Source: Crambe crambe
Taxonomy: Eukaryota; Porifera; Demospongiae; Poecilosclerida; Crambeidae
DNA: 64,000 nucleotides
Direction: 5' to 3'
Assembly (NCBI GenBank): GCA_963924555.1
Contig: OZ004584.1
Coordinates: 310,001 to 374,000 of the forward strand
The notes beneath the pieces are model-generated. The model had not been told where the DNA came from. It worked only from the letters and a program-made list of their open reading frames with translations, and did no database searches. Both the position numbers and the translations under genes were made by a program. The number at the start of each line of letters is the position of its first letter. Within the stretch, counting starts at the first letter, position 1. Positions 48,501 through 57,557 of the stretch are shown here, in pieces.

Positions 48501-49198
48501 CCAGATTCGATCTAAGAGGCCCTAAAAATCAAATATTTTCTGGGGGGCATGCCCCCAGACCCCTCTAGATGGCACTAAAAATCAAAATTTTTCTGGAGGG
48601 GGGTATGCCCCCAGACCTCTCTAGATGGCACGCTTCATGCGCTGTGTGATCATAACTACCAGTACTACCTGATCACTTCAATTTCAAAGGCTCCATCCCT
48701 GTTCTGTCGTATGTAGATATCCTGACCACTGAAGCACCAAATCACTTGCTGAAGTTGGAACATCAAGACTTGGACGGGAACACAGCACTGCACCTCGCCT
48801 GTCTCCAGTCTCATGAGGACTCGGCATTGGCTATCCTGGATAAGTGCAATGACACCATCTCCCGAATGACCAACTCAAAGGAGAAAACGTGAGTCTTCAA
48901 AATGAAATGAGAATACTCATAATAATTTTGATCTTCAGACCTCTCCACATAGCTGCCAGGTCAGGGTTGGTGAAGGTTGTGCAGGAACTAGTCAACAGAG
49001 GAGCTGACCTTGGTGTTAGGGATGCAGATGGTATGTATGTGACCCTTTACCGAAATAAACCCTTTACCCATTTTCCTCCACTATAATTATTATTATGTAG
49101 GGAACATTCCTATACTGTGTTGTGCACCTAGTGCAGAAGTGGGTGAATGTTTGGAGTGCATCTTGCAGGCCATGCTGAGCCAGAAGGAGATCCACTGA
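36129..49198 (+). CDS. ANKRD28: Ankyrin-repeat regulatory subunit of protein phosphatase 6 (ANKRD28/44/52 family), 20 exons, 980 aa
   Basis: These all-ankyrin scaffolds bridge PP6 catalytic and SAPS subunits. Exons: 36129-36149, 36810-36893, 37195-37453, 37560-37739, 38107-38249, 38462-38753, 45290-45487, 45626-45692, 45812-46021, 46253-46370, 46425-46499, 46568-46686, 46806-46979, 47114-47231, 47470-47709, 47785-47837, 48071-48300, 48717-48888, 48939-49030, 49101-49198 (2943 nt, one frame; human paralogues ~1050-1080 aa). MLHRIYD-LPLVQACFEGN matches the human N-terminus (PSLVQAIFNGD). Ankyrin repeats (e.g. GKTALHHAAYNGHLEML, GRTPLHYASATAQYQC, GRTPLDLAAYHGHK) fill the protein to CAPSAEVGECLECILQAML near the end, aligning with human CAPNKDVADCLALILATMM. 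The last ~70 residues of the human proteins are absent. The 6.5 kb intron after exon 6 contains three genes on the other strand. An AATAAA at 49355-49360 is a likely polyadenylation signal. The exact human orthologue cannot be chosen. Confidence 0.93.
37499..37548. repeat. (CT)n microsatellite just upstream of an ANKRD28-like exon
   Basis: 50 bp CT repeat ending 12 nt before the acceptor at 37559. Confidence 0.9.
38290..38460. repeat. Pyrimidine-rich low-complexity tract before an ANKRD28-like exon
   Basis: ~170 bp of C/T (CCCTCC-type) directly abutting the acceptor at 38461. Confidence 0.9.
38754..39256 (+). other. ANKRD28-like intron, 5' part before nested gene A
   Basis: No exon supported. 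It holds a copy of a dispersed AT-rich repeat (38888-38962) that also occurs at 18839-18905 and 26919-26975. Confidence 0.5.
39257..40689 (-). CDS. Nested multi-pass membrane protein A, unrecognised family, 379 aa
   Basis: Three exons: 40689-40662 (MATVNYDTS), 40553-40059, 39873-39257 (1140 nt, one frame, TAA/TGA-type stop after NQFPYEPP). About seven hydrophobic segments are visible: EFNLVVIVMIAVV, WFMDILTASTILYG, IHSVAAWIASAIFEF, FFLYGMLAVFGCVSSYL, YIYFYAAAIAKNLRILV, IVMTIQAIFLTGF and ILFTVDTIYRIIQCIWLWYLPYI. Family signatures shared with copies B and C are FNxVxVxM-A, LAAWIASAILEFRxCID, NVYxYFxAAAxAKNLRI and RLxFSNxxMxIQAxxLTxF. A polar C-terminal tail follows. The gene lies on the opposite strand inside an ANKRD28-like intron. 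I recognise no known receptor or channel; function unknown. Confidence 0.8.
40740..41060. repeat. Tandem duplication, ~160-165 bp unit
   Basis: Two diverged copies of a unit containing GATTTTTAGTGTGGAAGTTG and AAGTAGAGGGAACTTTGACC (starting ~40749 and ~40910), upstream of nested gene A. Confidence 0.85.
41300..42880 (-). pseudogene. Nested multi-pass membrane protein B, start codon lost (ATG to ATA)
   Basis: This is a paralogue of A and C with the same three-exon plan. Exon 2 (42475-41975) and exon 3 (41898-41300) are fully open and keep all family motifs (LAAWVASAILEFRTCIDF, NVYFYFVAAAAAKNLRI, RLAFSNTIMTIQAVYLTGF). Exon 1 (42880-42850) aligns base for base with the others and keeps its phase-1 donor, but begins ATA GCT ACC instead of ATG GCT ACT. 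The frame is closed by TGA two codons upstream. The first in-frame Met is in exon 2 (VMMATAITRR, ~42434), which would cut the first hydrophobic segment. The copy may be a recent pseudogene, use non-AUG initiation, start from an alternative exon, or be a sequencing error. The C-terminal tail contains a duplicated VFIKPENSQLPIE-type unit. Confidence 0.6.
42881..43278. other. Spacer between nested genes B and C
   Basis: ~400 bp AT-rich; no coding or structural feature supported. Confidence 0.4.
43279..44826 (-). CDS. Nested multi-pass membrane protein C, unrecognised family, 371 aa
   Basis: Three exons: 44826-44796 (MATTHFLLVS), 44566-44069, 43865-43279 (1116 nt, one frame). Same ~7-segment layout as A and B: FNLVAVIMVTAIM, WFIDVTAASFIIYS, IHSLAAWIASAILEFRTCIDLGLIFL, YLGMLVLTCVSSYLMCQY, NVYLYFYAAAAAKNLRIVL, LAFSNMIMIIQAAYLTSF and LLLFCIDICFRLYQCLWLW. 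The tail is acidic with His and Cys (HHCNYSVCNDCGNL), perhaps metal-binding. The best-preserved segments are the third and fifth. Function unknown; inferred to act as a membrane protein. Confidence 0.8.
44827..45289 (+). other. ANKRD28-like intron, 3' part after nested gene C
   Basis: AT-rich, presumably holding the promoter of nested gene C. No motif or exon supported. Confidence 0.4.
45975..46155 (+). repeat. Tandem duplication of an exon 3' end plus donor and adjacent intron (~83 bp)
   Basis: The segment GATAGTGATGCCAAGTTAGT with flanking sequence occurs at the end of the exon that ends at 46021 and again at ~46100-46119 in the intron. Both copies keep the GTTAGT donor. Confidence 0.8.
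47312..47468. repeat. Poly-C and CT-rich tract before an ANKRD28-like exon
   Basis: ~155 bp of C/T including a poly-C run (~47314-47334), ending at the acceptor AG at 47469. Confidence 0.9.
48470..48640. repeat. Duplicated ~60 bp segment in an ANKRD28-like intron
   Basis: CTAAAAATCAAA / TTTTCTGG / GGGCATGCCCCCAGACC blocks occur twice. It looks like a degraded transposon end, but no TIR pair was found. Confidence 0.5.
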
Positions 49199-49354
49199 TA
49201 GATTGGCTGCCTGGTGCCTGGTGTGATGTATAAATGCATACATTAACTGAGTTTTTTTTGTTTTAGAGTTGCTACAGTATGAACAATTCTTTTTAGTTGA
49301 TAAAGATTTTAATGATTGTAGAACCTAGAAATTATTAGATTTTTTTCTCTCTAA

Positions 49355-49360
49355 AATAAA
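49355..49360 (+). promoter_or_regulatory. Likely polyadenylation signal of the ANKRD28-like gene
   Basis: AATAAA, 157 nt past the TGA stop, in an AT-rich 3' flank. Confidence 0.45.
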
Positions 49361-49858
49361 ACGCATATGAATGCCTGGGGCCATGCATAACCTATGTACA
49401 TAAGACTTCCATGGTGGCGAAATAATTTATAAATTCAGAGATTCCTAAAAATTTAGTTGAATGTGGAAATTCACTGAAATGTTGACAGTCAAATGTCAAA
49501 AATTACACTATAATAAGGGATTAGATCTCGTATCCATGGATTCCAGGCTGGGTCCATGCGACAAATGTTCTCAATGTTGGCTGCCTCACTCACTAGTAGA
49601 GTCACCTTGGTCTGGCCCTCCTCAAACTCTGCTAGATCTGATGAGGGCAGAGAAGTCACATTATAAGTTGGCAAGTTTGACAACTGGAATTCATGCTCTC
49701 TCATGTGTGTGTGAGAAGTTCTAGTCTTGACTGTTACACTCTTGTGCTGTTCACTTGCATGCAAGGCCTGTAGTCATTGTTTTCACCTGTCTAGCTGATC
49801 ATCTGACATGACACGTGCTTTACTTTTTGGCTTATATTTCTCTGTGCCGTCTGTCTAA

Positions 49859-50113
49859 CAGGGCTGGCTCGTGAGGGTGGGCCAGGGGGGCCATGGCCCA
49901 CTAATTAGAAGAAATTCTCACACTTTATTAGCAAACCCATAATAATTTGTCACACTCCATTGATCATGTAAAATAATAATAGCTGCGTAAACCACAAGCA
50001 TGTCATGTGCTCAGCTGCTGTTATCAGTGATGGCTACTTCCATGCATGATAGAGGTAGCACTCTTTCACCTCAAAGTGGCCCACCCAATATCGAATTGGA
50101 TGAGCCAGCCCTG
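49859..50113. mobile_element. 255 bp MITE with CAGGG termini and 5 bp target-site duplication
   Basis: The termini CAGGGCTGGCTC and GAGCCAGCCCTG are perfect inverted repeats, with further inverted GGTGGGCC inside. TCTAA flanks both sides (49854-49858 and 50114-50118). It has no coding capacity. The terminus resembles hAT-type elements; assignment to a superfamily is inference. Confidence 0.85.
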
Positions 50114-52007
50114 TCTAATGCCAAAACAGAGCCATTCTGGCATGAAACACTAACAGACTCAGTTGGTATGGTATCATAAGTATAGACAGGCTTGGCTGAC
50201 TCTGATCAAGTTAGCTATAACAAGCTAGTCTTTAAAAATATGCACACCTCGGCACTGGTAGCTAATACAGCTGTACGGAAATATTAATAGTGCACCTTGT
50301 GCATAATTATGGCTGCATAATAATTACATGGCTGGATCTAATTATTATATATGCCAGGATGGTTCATGTGATCATAATAATAATAGAAGTATGAATAGCC
50401 ACAAAATTTAGTTGCATTATCAAGTAGGGATGGCATGGATCGTCCCCTTTCATAACTCCAGAATACAGCCAGCAACTCAGAAGACAAAGCAGTATCATTT
50501 TCTAAATTGCCATTTTCATCTGGTATATCATCATCAAATAAGAAATGGTTCATACCACACTACTCAAAATTGACTGTGCTATAATCCTTACCTTTAACTC
50601 GACATGTTAAGTCATTTTCCAGCTTGCTAGCTTTCAACCTACAATGTGGCAGACATTTTTATCCCTCGCCTCCATAAATATTGTATTGCAAGGTCTATGT
50701 CCTCCTTCTAAAAGATTGAAGCCGACTGAGAAAGTATTGGAGTGTAGTGAGGAAGATTACATGGAAGCAGTTAGTATACTAAAAAAGCTGGTCCATGCTG
50801 ACAGTGGATTACAACAGAAAGATCAATGATATCTGAAGTGCTTACAGAATTTCCCATGCTTTTGGGTAGTATATAGGATGGTAAGAATTTAGTACTGAAT
50901 ATGTATACAACTTACTAATTTTTAAATACATGCATCTGCAAAGGGAATTTCGATCCATTACTGGTCTTGGTGATATCAAACCTTTGAAGGACAATTAAGT
51001 GGCTTAGTTGGATCCTGAAAATAAGGGGAGGTTGAAGGTGCATCCAGGAAAGCAATCGATGTCCTAGTTAATCAAATTAGTGAATGTTCAGGAAGTGGTA
51101 AGTACACATTTTTGTGTGGATATCCCAATCTATTACTTTGGTGCAGATGAGAGAGATCAAGCTACCATTGAGCTGTTGATGAAGCTGCTATATCCCAGGG
51201 GAGTATCAAAGTGCATTTTTTTGAAGTATGTACAAAACCTGGCACCTCTGACCTCTTCCAATTAAGTTGATCTTCTCTAATATAAGATATATTTATTTTT
51301 ATAGACGTGTGGTGTTGATTTGGATGAAGAATGGAGATAGAGGGACTAGAACAATCTGAACCTTACATTGTCATCACTGGAAAACCAGGAGAAGAGAATG
51401 TTCAATTCTTTATTTACTGTGCAAAACATTATATGGTGCCTTTATTAATCTAATACATTTTTTATTATATCATTTCCTCAGTAATTTTTACTGTCTATTT
51501 GATCAAAGAAAGACCAAGAGTGGGTGCAGTAGCTATGTGTTTCGTGGTGTATATAGAAACACCCATAATGGTAAAGCAGTGACACCATCAGGGCATAAAT
51601 CCAAAACCCCTGGGGGTTTCAGAGTGACATGATGGAGTGTAAACAAAACACCTGTGTGGTATAAGAGTGACATTATGGTGGTATAAGTGTAACACCCTTG
51701 GGGTATAAAATTGGTGGAATATGGGTGTACACATAACATCCTTGGATGTGACAATAAGGGTGTATTAGTAACACTCCTTGCAACACTCTCACAGAGAGAC
51801 TCAATATCAATTATGCAATCCTATCAACATCAAGGATAAAATTTAGAAGCTAGCCTATTATTCTGCATGATAGCAAAAATTACAATAACAATAATAACAA
51901 AAATAAATATAAGACAAACTAAGAATGATAGCTACTTTAGATAATTTATGCATGCATTCTATAGTAATTTAGATGTCATTTCATCATGATAGAAATATAG
52001 AGAAAAA
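50114..52007. other. Intergenic region with scattered coding-like fragments
   Basis: Short open stretches (minus 50553-50338 starting MNHFLFDDDIPDENGN; plus 50644-50829 with KRLKPTEKVLECSEEDYMEA; plus ~51080-51440) look like decayed protein-coding sequence, perhaps from mobile elements, but stops and frame changes interrupt them. GGTGTA-type short repeats lie at 51540-51780. No intact gene is supported. Confidence 0.35.
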
Positions 52008-53678
52008 TCATGTATGTGTCGCTCTTACTTTGTCCATAATATCACGCATGTTAGCATGCATCGACTCGACTTTGTTATGCATTTCTTCAAACTTCTGGCC
52101 AAGCTCCTCGTACTTTTTTTGCAGATTTTTGTAGTATTGTACAGAAAAAAGCACACCTCCTGTAACTGCACCACCTGTTCCTGCTATCGCTAAAGCTCCT
52201 GCTGGTATTGCACCTACACCAAATGTAAAGGCTCCAACTAGGGCTGTAAATAGTACACCAGCACCCACTGCTATTGCCGACACACCTACGGCTTTCAAGT
52301 GAAAATCTTTTTTTCCTGCTTTTGAAGCATTGATTTCACATTCTTTAGCCCCTTTGTTACAATTCTCTTCAGCTTTCTTACATGCTTTCTCAAAGTTTTC
52401 AAAAATTTCTTCACCTTCATTGAAGGTCTTATCAATATGGGCTCTGAATTGGCTATCATCTTTCTCAAGTTCATGAATTTTTTCTGCCCATTGATCAAAT
52501 TTGCGTTGATGGAACTTAATCTCTTTAATTTCCTTCCTAACATCATCAGCCTCTTTAGATACTGATTTTAACCATTCTTCTTCAATTTCTTTTATAGTTC
52601 CAATCAACCATTCACTAAATTCTTTTACTATCGGGATAACACTACCGGCTGCTATCAGCACTGACTGATGTTCGGGTGAACGTGACTCGAATCTCTCAGA
52701 AAGAGGAATACGAGGAACACCTAAAAGTGATGGTGATAATAATTAATATACTGTCTCTCTGTCTGTCTGTCTGTGTCTATGTATGTATGTATGTATGTAT
52801 GTATGTATGTATGTATGTATGTATGTATGTATGTATGTATGTATGTATGTGTAATATAAGATAGTGCAGTGCAATAACTACAAATCAAAGACTACACTTT
52901 AAGTGTAGACTACGTACTTACCAGCATTGATAAGATCTTCCTCAAGATTTTTCACAGTATAGTTCTCAAAATAGACTTCAGTGTCACTATACATTTTTAC
53001 CACTCCAATTTCTGATAGCTTCTTTTTTTGTTGGCGACATAGCAAAAAATTCTCATCTGCAACAATGTAAGCAAGTTCTATACAGCCATCTTCTTTGAAT
53101 TCTTTGAGGCATATGATAGTCCCAAGTATATATGAAAGCCGTTTATTTTGCTTTACAATATCAAATTCTGTGATGCTTTTAAACTTGTCATCCATCTTGA
53201 TATGAACATATTTATGCTTGTCTTGTGATTTATCACCAAAACTATCAATGGGTATTTCACACAGTTTGTGCTTGCGGTGGTAAGTTTCAAATTTAGATTT
53301 GTAATCGCTAAAATATTCTTGTAAACGGACATCTTCTTCACAATGACCTTCAATGAAAATACTCAATATCTCGTAATCAAAAAATGACCAATATTTACTC
53401 ATTATTTCAAATGCTTTTAGAAGGTCTCCGTCACTCTCTTTTTCCAGTTTTTCTGCAATTGTCTTTGCATGGAAATTATTCAATGATGAGATTAGAAGAT
53501 CAACTGTGATTTTTGATATTTGCAATGATTCACGTGTTTTATCCACAAGAATTGAGAATTTACGCAATATTTCCCTTGCATCATATTCAAGTTGTTCTTT
53601 CAAATCTTCTTGTTGTTCATCAGTCAAGCCTTCGACTTTAAGGTATGGAAATTTATTCACTTTAGTAGTTGATGGAAC
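52008..53678 (-). CDS. Partial gene: SFFDY-module protein ending in coiled coil / hydrophobic hairpin / coiled coil
   Basis: Two exons joined in phase: 53678-52922 and 52720-52008 (1470 nt, 489 codons plus stop). No Met occurs before EIMSKYW in the first exon, so at least one upstream exon is missing. Residues ~20-240 form the same module as the gene at 57558-63717 (KYWSFFDYEIL, YKSKFETYHRKHKLCEIPIDSFGD). The last exon encodes a long charged helix region (EEEWLKSVSKEADDVRKEIKE to CEINASKAGKKD). Then comes a ~55-residue Gly/Ala-rich hydrophobic stretch (AVGVSAIAVGAGVLFTALV ... AGALAIAGTGGAVTGG), and then a second coiled coil (YYKNLQKKYEELGQKFEEM). This helix-hairpin-helix plan recalls ApoL-like or HBL/ClyA-like membrane-inserting proteins; that comparison is shape-based inference. 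The acceptor at 53679 (phase 0) or 53660 (phase 1) is uncertain. Confidence 0.7.
52781..52850. repeat. (TATG)n microsatellite
   Basis: ~70 bp of TATG inside the 201 bp intron of the 52008-53678 gene. Confidence 0.95.
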
Positions 53679-54445
53679 CTACCATATTATAATAGAAAAT
53701 AGCAATCTTTGCTGTTATTTTTAATTGACTATTATTAATTATCATATAAATCAAGTTGGGTTTATAAATCCTGTATGAATCTCACAGTTATGCAAATGCT
53801 CAATAATGTTGTATCTGATATGAAAATCAAGTCCTAGCTCTTGCTCTTTCCTCGGGGGGGGGGGGGGGGAGTTAGAGCCAATTTTCAGGTCATCATCTAA
53901 CATATCACCTCGTACATTTACTGAGCTGGAAGCGTATAACCCCCAGGCTCATCACAAGCACTTTAGCCATGTGCCTACAATCCACTAAGGCACTTAGATA
54001 AGCCTAAGCCTCTATGATAAAACACTGTAGAAAGCTTGGGTCAAAGGTCAAAATGAACTTATGTGCATGCGTACGTATTGAATATGACGTGCGTATCAAA
54101 ATCTCAATTCGCTTCCCAATCACATGAGTCAGAGTGAGGTGGCAGTATTTTCACAAGCCAAAGGTGAGTGAAAAAGGCCGTAGACCTTCTGGTAGGTTAT
54201 TTTATATAGTTTGTGTGCATTACACCTGGGGCATTGTTTGGACTAGACCTAGATGTATAGGACAATTTCAATGAGTCATGATCTGAGAGTCAGCTTGCTC
54301 ACTGGACTACTAATTTTCAGCCTGAATTAGAACTAGAAGGTAAATAGCTACAGAGAAAATGAATTTCGTAGTCTCTGTTGTAGGCGCAAAGAAGCAGGTT
54401 ACTAATTCTCCATGATATTATTAAAGCTATTGTTATTATTATAAT

Positions 54446-54449
<4 letters not shown>

Positions 54450-54489
<40 letters not shown>

Positions 54490-54508
54490 TATTATTATTA
54501 TTATTATA
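54450..54508. repeat. (AAT)n-(TTA)n palindromic microsatellite
   Basis: AAT repeats switch to ATT/TTA repeats at ~54486, forming a self-complementary tract. Confidence 0.9.
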
Positions 54509-56979
54509 TTGTTATTATTATTTTTACTGTATTTCATTTGTATAGTAAACTACATAGATGATTACAGCTCTATTTTAATGAAATTCATAGCTGATCTGTA
54601 ATAGCTAAGTGCTTGAAATAGTGCTCCATGTTAATGCAAATGCGTGTAGTTGGCTAATTGCCGTTATACATACAGTACAGGCATAGATAATATAGACACT
54701 CCGTATGGATGCGAAACATTTCTGGATTTTAAGGCAATTCAATCACTGTAACGCGCAGTCATGGACTACACGCACGGATACATAGTAAATTATGGGTTTC
54801 TATGGCGGAATACATAGCCACAATTTCATTTATTATCATTATACAGACACAATCTGTAAGCAGCAGCTACAACCAGTGAGAAAGCCATGTTCTGATCTTT
54901 TTCTCTCTATGGTTTCTAACATATTAAAAGAAGAGCATTCTCCAAAAGGTAAAAGAATATAGGAGAGCTCCTGGAGTGCATATACAGCATTTGGACTGTT
55001 CTTGTATCTTCAGCATTGCTAGCATTCTTATACTTCAGAGCTGAACAAATGTATTCAAAAACATAGGCTACTTCACTCTCACATGTTGATCAAACCTTGA
55101 TCTGGCTCCTTTTTGTTTTTTGTTTTTTGTGAAGTTTGGTAGGATGGTTCCCATTTACTACAGTATCAATTATAGCTAGCATCACAAGATTTATACAACT
55201 AGCCAGCTTGCATACCTATGCATGCCAATGGTTGAATGATACATTTGTTGCAGCAACTGAATTATGCCATAGGCAATTTTCAATTAGCTACATGGTGAAA
55301 GCATGTGTGTCTTGATAGTGCTACAAATGTGAAGGAGTGACTAGTCCCTGAAAATGACACTTTCTCCCAGTGCACTGACCTTTTAACTGTATAAAGATGT
55401 GAATAATTGCTATCTCAGCATTAGCCGTCATGTGGACTAAAATCTAACAAAAATTATTGAGTCTTGAGTTGCTATGTTTAACCACCATGACAATATTTTA
55501 CATTTGCTTTTACTTTCTCCCAGTCTCCCACAAGGTAAGGATTTTCAGGTTGCTCTTTTTTTTTTCAATGATAATAAGTGCTATTATAATCTAACAAAAG
55601 TATTATTTCAGTCCAAGTAACTAAAATTAATAATACCATCTTCCTTAATGTTTTGGTGTAGTTTTAAGCTATAAACTAGTAACATTCACTTACTACACTA
55701 TTATATCAGTGAATTCCGCACACTAAAGTTGCATGGAGTGAAAAGGTAAGTGATAAAATGGACAGAACCACGCTGCAGTTGGTATTAGAACACTGTCCTC
55801 AAGCGTTACAGTGATTATTCTGCAAAAACTCCATATATCATACACAGGCATTTCATATCCACTGGAGGTACTGTATTATCTATGGTACAGGTAACTACAA
55901 GCTACGAGAGAAAACAACAACCAACTAAGTACTAGCTACAAGAAAACTACTAGATAGTTATGCCCTGGCCTCATAGGTGTCAACCGTCTGGATCATCCGG
56001 GACAGTCCGGAATTTATCACTATGTATCACTAAAACTACTGTTCTGTCCCGGAAACTAGGCAGACAGCGAATAGCCACTCCTCAGTTTATACAGCAGCAC
56101 TTAGCGGTAGTGGTTTTGTGGTTTGAAACCCACAACTTGCATGCCACTCATGTACGTACACAATTATCAGCTAGAGCCTCAGCAGCCTATTGACATAAGT
56201 GTAGGAACAGAATTTTGATTGGGGGGGGGGGGGGGGGGGGCACTATGGATGGGAATGCACATTGTTTCTTGCCCTACAGGTTGGCATTATACAATGTGTT
56301 TATGATTTGGTTGGGGGGCACATGCCCCCCATGCACCCCCTATTCCTACACCTATGATTGAGAATGAACTAGATGAACTTGAACTTGATGATTATTAATT
56401 TTATTGACTATAATAAGATGTCATTATGGGTGTGGTTATTGGGTGTGGCTTTTGTCCCTGAAATAGATTTTTGAAAGTTGGCACCTATGTGGCCTTATTC
56501 AGGAATAGGGGATTCTTGTGTTCACTGGACATCTAGTTGCACGCATTTCACACTCAAGATCTCGATTGAAAAAGTAGGGATCATAAGTCTATGACAGCCA
56601 CAGGACCACATCCCATCCTCGTCATCACAGGCATAATGGGATTTGCTTCCTTGATAATGCAAAACACATTTGCAAGGTATTTCCTATCTTGCTGCAAACT
56701 TCTTGGTTGAGTTGTGCATTGTGAGAATGGTGGTAAACAAGACTCATCCACAAAATTATCAGTAAGCGTACACGATCCTTCCGGACCATTTGGGGACAGA
56801 TTTTTTTCTTGCTGCAGAAACGTCCTCGTCACTCTTAGCTGAAGCAAAAAGCTCATTAGTTTGAAGGGTTGGTCTCGTAGTACGCACATCTTGTATTTCC
56901 AGTGCTAGCTCAGCTTCGCTTTGGCCTATATCCGAAAGCCAGTTTGTTATCTCGTCACAAAAGAACGAGGGAAAGCAAT

Positions 56980-57073
56980 GGGATCTACAGTACTTAGAAA
57001 CCCTCAGGCCCTTAGTAGTGCCCTCGCTGCACTCGAGCTGCTACAGCCCAGGGCTCTCAGGTTTCTAGATCCC
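56980..57073. mobile_element. Small foldback element
   Basis: GGGATCTAC...TTAGAAACCCTCAGG at the left is matched in inverted orientation by CTCAGGTTTCTAGATCCC at the right. A related compact hairpin lies at 57744-57799. Confidence 0.55.
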
Positions 57074-57557
57074 TTGGTCTCAGTGTCTAAGAACGGCTCA
57101 TTTATGGGGAAAATGTACTAGTGGGCATGGTCTGTAAGAATAAATATATATTAGACTATACCTAGTCTGAATAGAGCAATTTGATTGGTCAGTTGCAAGT
57201 TTCTACATCAACCATAGTTTCAAGCCTACAGTTCTTAGATCACAAAACCACAAAATCCTAAGGCACTTAGAACTCAAAACCACAATAGCCCCAGGCACTT
57301 AGAAAGCAAAACCACAAACTACATTTTTAGCTTGGATACAATAGCAACAATGATAACTTGAATGGTAAAGATAGTGGGCAGGGTTTCGAACTTAAGTTGG
57401 AGAGAAGCTAGTTTCTTGTATTCTGGTGTTAGGAAGCTCCAACCGAAGCTAAAAGAAGAGTAAAAAGGTACCGAAAGTAGTGCAGACGGCATAGTAAGTT
57501 CATATTTCCAAGTGTAGTTTCATTACGAAGCTTTCATACGATTCATTAGAAGCCTTT

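Larger units (their letters stand above)
53679..57557. other. Intergenic region, no intact gene; microsatellites and repeats
   Basis: It holds poly-G runs (53853-53870, 56221-56240), an (AAT)n/(TTA)n palindromic tract (54450-54508) and a ~50 bp segment at 54262-54310 that recurs at 57826-57877. A plus-strand ATG exon-like stretch at 54125-54163 (MSQSEVAVFSQAK then GTGAGT) looks like a first exon, but I could not find a compatible continuation. The missing 5' exon(s) of the 52008-53678 gene may lie here. Confidence 0.4.
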
